64,000 nt of DNA, taken from positions 303,544 through 367,543 of the forward strand of contig JAHQRK010000038.1 of the NCBI GenBank assembly GCA_019828595.1. Direction: 5' to 3'. Both the position numbers and the translations under genes were made by a program. Below the pieces are notes generated by a model, which did not search any database, was not told the origin of the DNA, and saw nothing but the letters and a program-made list of their open reading frames with translations. Positions 57,801 to 64,000 of the stretch are shown piece by piece (positions within the stretch are counted from its first letter, which is position 1; each line of letters begins with the position of its first letter). The DNA comes from Aphanomyces cochlioides (taxonomy: Eukaryota; Oomycota; Saprolegniomycetes; Saprolegniales; Verrucalvaceae).

Positions 57801-60800
57801 AAAAACGTTGTGTCTGAGAGATAACAAACTGATAGTCCTTATATATCAACAATTCTATACTATGCATCAGATATCAGAATATACCTCCGACATTTCAATG
57901 AAAGTGTCATTTATTTATTTGACACACATATCCATTGAAGACATGTCTATTTCTCAAAAATGGGGAATATACATATGACAATTGGAAATTGCGAAACAAG
58001 GCATCTATGACTGAATAAGTGTATTATCACAAGCACATGTCATCTTCTGAGAAACACATCGAATATGAAGAATGGACTCCATCTATTCACGCATGCATGA
58101 AACCACTGGTTAAGCATCGATATAGGCGAGTGGTCTACAATGCGTAAGCCAACAAGTAGACATCACTATTCACATAATCGATTAAGATGTCTCGCGAAAC
58201 AATCAATCGATGACCAATTTTCATGCAAGCATGCACCCATTGCGCATGGAGGATAGAAGTTTCTATAACGTTACCTCCGTCTTGGCTCGCTACCACTCTA
58301 TGGCTGAAGACATGCTTCAAATGGCCAGTCTTCGTCGCCGTCGCTACCGAGAACGCCGTCAAGAGCGCCTCGACGCCGATCGCTTGGCCTTGAATGGCAT
58401 GTTCGGTCAAAGTCAGAGCCAAGGGTTCTGATATATCCATTAGAACTCTAAATCAAAAGCAGCGACAGATACGAAAACAATGGTATCGAGAAATGGCGCA
58501 ACTATGCAGGAGTAATAACAGTTTAAGTGGAGAGCTCAAGTATATTTGACGCAGCTATTACCATGAGTAAAACGGCATGATTAGCTCAGAGCAGCACATG
58601 TACACTAGAAATCATCGCATTCTGGAGGTCGTTGTGCTCAATCAAGGTTCCAACGTAATATCCAGATGTCGTGGACATCAATCAAACGTGTTCGAAACCC
58701 GAAAATAACAGGTCGAAACATGAATAGAACACGTTTAACATGTTTTTGACGTGTTTGAAACAATAAAACGTTTTTGTTTTCATGTTTTAAACAGTTAAAC
58801 GTGTTTTTAAACCGTTTTGAACATGTCCGTAATAGAACTCAAAACCAAAAACGTTGTGTCTGAGAGATAACAAACTGATAGTCCTTATATATCAACAATT
58901 CTATACTATGCATCAGATATCAGAATATACCTCCGACATTTCAATGAAAGTGTCATTTATTTATTTGACACACATATCCATTGAAGACATGTCTATTTCT
59001 CAAAAATGGGGAATATACATATGACAATTGGAAATTGCGAAACAAGGCATCTATGACTGAATAAGTGTATTATCACAAGCACATGTCATCTTCTGAGAAA
59101 CACATCGAATATGAAGAATGGACTCCATCTATTCACGCATGCATGAAACCACTGGTTAAGCATCGATATAGGCGAGTGGTCTACAATGCGTAAGCCAACA
59201 AGTAGACATCACTATTCACATAATCGATTAAGATGTCTCGCGAAACAATCAATCGATGACCAATTTTCATGCAAGCATGCACCCATTGCGCATGGAGGAT
59301 AGAAGTTTCTATAACGTTACCTCCGTCTTGGCTCGCTACCACTCTATGGCTGAAGACATGCTTCAAATGGCCAGTCTTCGTCGCCGTCGCTACCGAGAAC
59401 GCCGTCAAGAGCGCCTCGACGCCGATCGCTTGGCCTTGAATGGCATGTTCGGTCAAAGTCAGAGCCAAGGGTTCTGATATATCCATTAGAACTCTAAATC
59501 AAAAGCAGCGACAGATACGAAAACAATGGTATCGAGAAATGGCGCAACTATGCAGGAGTAATAACAGTTTAAGTGGAGAGCTCAAGTATATTTGACGCAG
59601 CTATTACCATGAGTAAAACGGCATGATTAGCTCAGAGCAGCACATGTACACTAGAAATCATCGCATTCTGGAGGTCGTTGTGCTCAATCAAGGTTCCAAC
59701 GTAATATCCAGATGTCGTGGACATCAATCAAACGTGTTCGAAACCCGAAAATAACAGGTCGAAACATGAATAGAACACGTTTAACATGTTTTTGACGTGT
59801 TTGAAACAATAAAACGTTTTTGTTTTCATGTTTTAAACAGTTAAACGTGTTTTTAAACCGTTTTGAACATGTCCGTAATAGAACTCAAAACCAAAAACGT
59901 TGTGTCTGAGAGATAACAAACTGATAGTCCTTATATATCAACAATTCTATACTATGCATCAGATATCAGAATATACCTCCGACATTTCAATGAAAGTGTC
60001 ATTTATTTATTTGACACACATATCCATTGAAGACATGTCTATTTCTCAAAAATGGGGAATATACATATGACAATTGGAAATTGCGAAACAAGGCATCTAT
60101 GACTGAATAAGTGTATTATCACAAGCACATGTCATCTTCTGAGAAACACATCGAATATGAAGAATGGACTCCATCTATTCACGCATGCATGAAACCACTG
60201 GTTAAGCATCGATATAGGCGAGTGGTCTACAATGCGTAAGCCAACAAGTAGACATCACTATTCACATAATCGATTAAGATGTCTCGCGAAACAATCAATC
60301 GATGACCAATTTTCATGCAAGCATGCACCCATTGCGCATGGAGGATAGAAGTTTCTATAACGTTACCTCCGTCTTGGCTCGCTACCACTCTATGGCTGAA
60401 GACATGCTTCAAATGGCCAGTCTTCGTCGCCGTCGCTACCGAGAACGCCGTCAAGAGCGCCTCGACGCCGATCGCTTGGCCTTGAATGGCATGTTCGGTC
60501 AAAGTCAGAGCCAAGGGTTCTGATATATCCATTAGAACTCTAAATCAAAAGCAGCGACAGATACGAAAACAATGGTATCGAGAAATGGCGCAACTATGCA
60601 GGAGTAATAACAGTTTAAGTGGAGAGCTCAAGTATATTTGACGCAGCTATTACCATGAGTAAAACGGCATGATTAGCTCAGAGCAGCACATGTACACTAG
60701 AAATCATCGCATTCTGGAGGTCGTTGTGCTCAATCAAGGTTCCAACGTAATATCCAGATGTCGTGGACATCAATCAAACGTGTTCGAAACCCGAAAATAA

Positions 60801-63016
60801 CAGGTCGAAACATGAATAGAACACGTTTAACATGTTTTTGACGTGTTTGAAACAATAAAACGTTTTTGTTTTCATGTTTTAAACAGTTAAACGTGTTTTT
60901 AAACCGTTTTGAACATGTCCGTAATAGAACTCAAAACCAAAAACGTTGTGTCTGAGAGATAACAAACTGATAGTCCTTATATATCAACAATTCTATACTA
61001 TGCATCAGATATCAGAATATACCTCCGACATTTCAATGAAAGTGTCATTTATTTATTTGACACACATATCCATTGAAGACATGTCTATTTCTCAAAAATG
61101 GGGAATATACATATGACAATTGGAAATTGCGAAACAAGGCATCTATGACTGAATAAGTGTATTATCACAAGCACATGTCATCTTCTGAGAAACACATCGA
61201 ATATGAAGAATGGACTCCATCTATTCACGCATGCATGAAACCACTGGTTAAGCATCGATATAGGCGAGTGGTCTACAATGCGTAAGCCAACAAGTAGACA
61301 TCACTATTCACATAATCGATTAAGATGTCTCGCGAAACAATCAATCGATGACCAATTTTCATGCAAGCATGCACCCATTGCGCATGGAGGATAGAAGTTT
61401 CTATAACGTTACCTCCGTCTTGGCTCGCTACCACTCTATGGCTGAAGACATGCTTCAAATGGCCAGTCTTCGTCGCCGTCGCTACCGAGAACGCCGTCAA
61501 GAGCGCCTCGACGCCGATCGCTTGGCCTTGAATGGCATGTTCGGTCAAAGTCAGAGCCAAGGGTTCTGATATATCCATTAGAACTCTAAATCAAAAGCAG
61601 CGACAGATACGAAAACAATGGTATCGAGAAATGGCGCAACTATGCAGGAGTAATAACAGTTTAAGTGGAGAGCTCAAGTATATTTGACGCAGCTATTACC
61701 ATGAGTAAAACGGCATGATTAGCTCAGAGCAGCACATGTACACTAGAAATCATCGCATTCTGGAGGTCGTTGTGCTCAATCAAGGTTCCAACGTAATATC
61801 CAGATGTCGTGGACATCAATCAAACGTGTTCGAAACCCGAAAATAACAGGTCGAAACATGAATAGAACACGTTTAACATGTTTTTGACGTGTTTGAAACA
61901 ATAAAACGTTTTTGTTTTCATGTTTTAAACAGTTAAACGTGTTTTTAAACCGTTTTGAACATGTCCGTAATAGAACTCAAAACCAAAAACGTTGTGTCTG
62001 AGAGATAACAAACTGATAGTCCTTATATATCAACAATTCTATACTATGCATCAGATATCAGAATATACCTCCGACATTTCAATGAAAGTGTCATTTATTT
62101 ATTTGACACACATATCCATTGAAGACATGTCTATTTCTCAAAAATGGGGAATATACATATGACAATTGGAAATTGCGAAACAAGGCATCTATGACTGAAT
62201 AAGTGTATTATCACAAGCACATGTCATCTTCTGAGAAACACATCGAATATGAAGAATGGACTCCATCTATTCACGCATGCATGAAACCACTGGTTAAGCA
62301 TCGATATAGGCGAGTGGTCTACAATGCGTAAGCCAACAAGTAGACATCACTATTCACATAATCGATTAAGATGTCTCGCGAAACAATCAATCGATGACCA
62401 ATTTTCATGCAAGCATGCACCCATTGCGCATGGAGGATAGAAGTTTCTATAACGTTACCTCCGTCTTGGCTCGCTACCACTCTATGGCTGAAGACATGCT
62501 TCAAATGGCCAGTCTTCGTCGCCGTCGCTACCGAGAACGCCGTCAAGAGCGCCTCGACGCCGATCGCTTGGCCTTGAATGGCATGTTCGGTCAAAGTCAG
62601 AGCCAAGGGTTCTGATATATCCATTAGAACTCTAAATCAAAAGCAGCGACAGATACGAAAACAATGGTATCGAGAAATGGCGCAACTATGCAGGAGTAAT
62701 AACAGTTTAAGTGGAGAGCTCAAGTATATTTGACGCAGCTATTACCATGAGTAAAACGGCATGATTAGCTCAGAGCAGCACATGTACACTAGAAATCATC
62801 GCATTCTGGAGGTCGTTGTGCTCAATCAAGGTTCCAACGTAATATCCAGATGTCGTGGACATCAATCAAACGTGTTCGAAACCCGAAAATAACAGGTCGA
62901 AACATGAATAGAACACGTTTAACATGTTTTTGACGTGTTTGAAACAATAAAACGTTTTTGTTTTCATGTTTTAAACAGTTAAACGTGTTTTTAAACCGTT
63001 TTGAACATGTCCGTAA

Positions 63017-63959
63017 TAGAACTCAAAACCAAAAACGTTGTGTCTGAGAGATAACAAACTGATAGTCCTTATATATCAACAATTCTATACTATGCATCAG
63101 ATATCAGAATATACCTCCGACATTTCAATGAAAGTGTCATTTATTTATTTGACACACATATCCATTGAAGACATGTCTATTTCTCAAAATGGGGAATATA
63201 CATATGACAATTGGAAATTGCGAAACAAGGCATCTATGACTGAATAAGTGTATTATCACAAGCACATGTCATCTTCTGAGAAACACATCGAATATGAAGA
63301 ATGGACTCCATCTATTCACGCATGCATGAAACCACTGGTTAAGCATCGATATAGGCGAGTGGTCTACAATGCGTAAGCCAACAAGTAGACATCACTATTC
63401 ACATAATCGATTAAGATGTCTCGCGAAACAATCAATCGATGACCAATTTTCATGCAAGCATGCACCCATTGCGCATGGAGGATAGAATTTCTATAACGTT
63501 ACCTCCGTCTTGGCTCGCTACCACTCTATGGCTGAAGACATGCTTCAAATGGCCAGTCTTCGTCGCCGTCGCTACCGAGAACGCCGTCAAGAGCGCCTCG
63601 ACGCCGATCGCTTGGCCTTGAATGGCATGTTCGGTCAAAGTCAGAGCCAAGGGTTCTGATATATTCATTAGAACTCTAAATCAAAAGCAGCGACAGATAC
63701 GAAAACAATGGTATCGAGAAATGGCGCAACTATGCAGGAGTAATAACAGTTTCAGTGGAGAGCTCAAGTATATTTGACGCAGCTATTACCATGAGTAAAA
63801 CGGCATGATTAGCTCAGAGCAGCACATGTACACTAGAAATCATCGCATTCTGGAGGTCGTTGTGCTCAATCAAGGTTCCAACGTAATATCCAGATGTCGT
63901 GGACATCAATCAAACGTGTTCAAAACCCGAAAATAACAGCGTTTTGAACATGTCCGTAA
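63017..63959 (+). repeat. Diverged, shortened copy 27 of the monomer
   Basis: 943 bp. Relative to copies 1-26 it lacks one A in the CTCAAAAATGG run (near 63187) and one G near 63488, which shifts both predicted reading frames. It also has substitutions near 63665, 63753 and 63922, and a 101-bp deletion joining AAAATAACAG directly to CGTTTTGAACATG near 63940. The divergence marks it as an edge or older copy. Confidence 0.9.
63266..63657 (+). pseudogene. Frameshifted copy 27 of the monomer-encoded gene
   Basis: Exon 1 is intact, but the one-base loss near 63488 moves exon 2 out of frame, so after MEDR the reading changes completely and the Arg-rich helix is lost. The opposite-strand frame is shifted by the same deletion and ends early, at 63450. 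Confidence 0.5.
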
Positions 63960-64000
63960 TAGAACTCAAAACCAAAAACGTTGTGTCTGAGAGATAACAA
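63960..64000 (+). repeat. Start of copy 28, cut by the window end
   Basis: The last 41 bases match the monomer start, so the array continues beyond the window. Confidence 0.9.

Larger units (their letters stand above)
35821..64000 (+). repeat. Tandem array of a 1,046-bp monomer (27+ copies)
   Basis: Counting from TAGAACTCAAAACC, copies start at 35821 + 1046 x (n-1). Copies 1-26 keep exactly 1,046 bp, copy 27 (63017-63959) is 943 bp, and copy 28 starts at 63960 and runs off the window. Copies 1-26 are nearly identical: the variants I found are C to T at monomer position 375 in copies 5, 10 and 13 (40379, 45609, 48747) and T to A at position 417 in copy 21 (57157). Each monomer has a mixed-composition, coding-like centre and AT-rich flanks. 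No transposase, rRNA or convincing tRNA is inside. Homogeneity implies recent amplification or strong homogenisation; real copy number depends on assembly quality. Confidence 0.97.

Noticed and set aside
35821..64000. CRISPR or rDNA spacer as explanation for the array
   Set aside because: The repeats are 1,046 bp, contiguous and without unique spacers, and no rRNA sequence is present.

Overview
The window looks like nuclear DNA of an oomycete, most likely a water mould of the Saprolegniales. This is inferred from gene content and gene structure: compact genes on both strands, very short GT-AG introns (about 37-63 nt, mostly 42-52), a mitochondrial aconitase with a separate presequence exon, a presenilin, and a giant secreted cadherin-like/ELWxxDGT-type protein. 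No rRNA gene, convincing tRNA gene or CRISPR array was seen.

Left block (1-15,500) is ordinary gene-dense DNA. Two tandem paralogues of a small hydrophobic protein (15-502 and 1113-1550, minus) are followed by a bacterial-looking P-loop kinase-like gene (2823-3359, minus), a four-exon GT-B glycosyltransferase with a membrane anchor (4367-5982, plus), mitochondrial aconitase (6530-8914, minus, two exons), a small secreted Cys-rich protein (9631-10044, minus), a seven-exon presenilin (11489-13370, minus; YD, GLGD and PAL signatures all visible), and a second P-loop gene (14903-15445, plus). The two P-loop genes are intronless paralogues in opposite orientation bracketing the block. Several stretches between them (10.0-11.5 kb, 13.4-14.9 kb) hold coding-like fragments that I could not resolve.

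Middle block: a 2,464-bp Tc1/mariner-type element (15779-18242) with 35-bp imperfect terminal inverted repeats and flanking TA carries an intact DD34E transposase gene and, convergent to it, a second spliced gene of unknown function. The element sits about 40 bp from the stop codon of a 12.9-kb gene (18281-31193, minus) encoding a secreted protein of about 4,275 residues in my model: signal peptide exon, short second exon, then one 12.6-kb exon. From 31.2 to 35.8 kb the DNA holds degenerate fragments, including the N-terminal part of an M13 (neprilysin-like) peptidase with a one-base frameshift, and short diverged direct repeats.

Right block (35821-64000): an almost perfect tandem array of a 1,046-bp monomer, 26 full copies in exact register, one diverged and shortened copy 27, and the start of copy 28 at the window edge. 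Each monomer can encode a small two-exon, arginine-rich protein (about 102 aa on the plus strand), overlaps a 101-aa minus-strand frame, and carries an AT-rich cluster of short AACRTGTTT-like repeats. This array is the most unusual structure in the window. Whether it is a satellite, a centromeric or subtelomeric array, or an amplified gene family cannot be decided from sequence alone.
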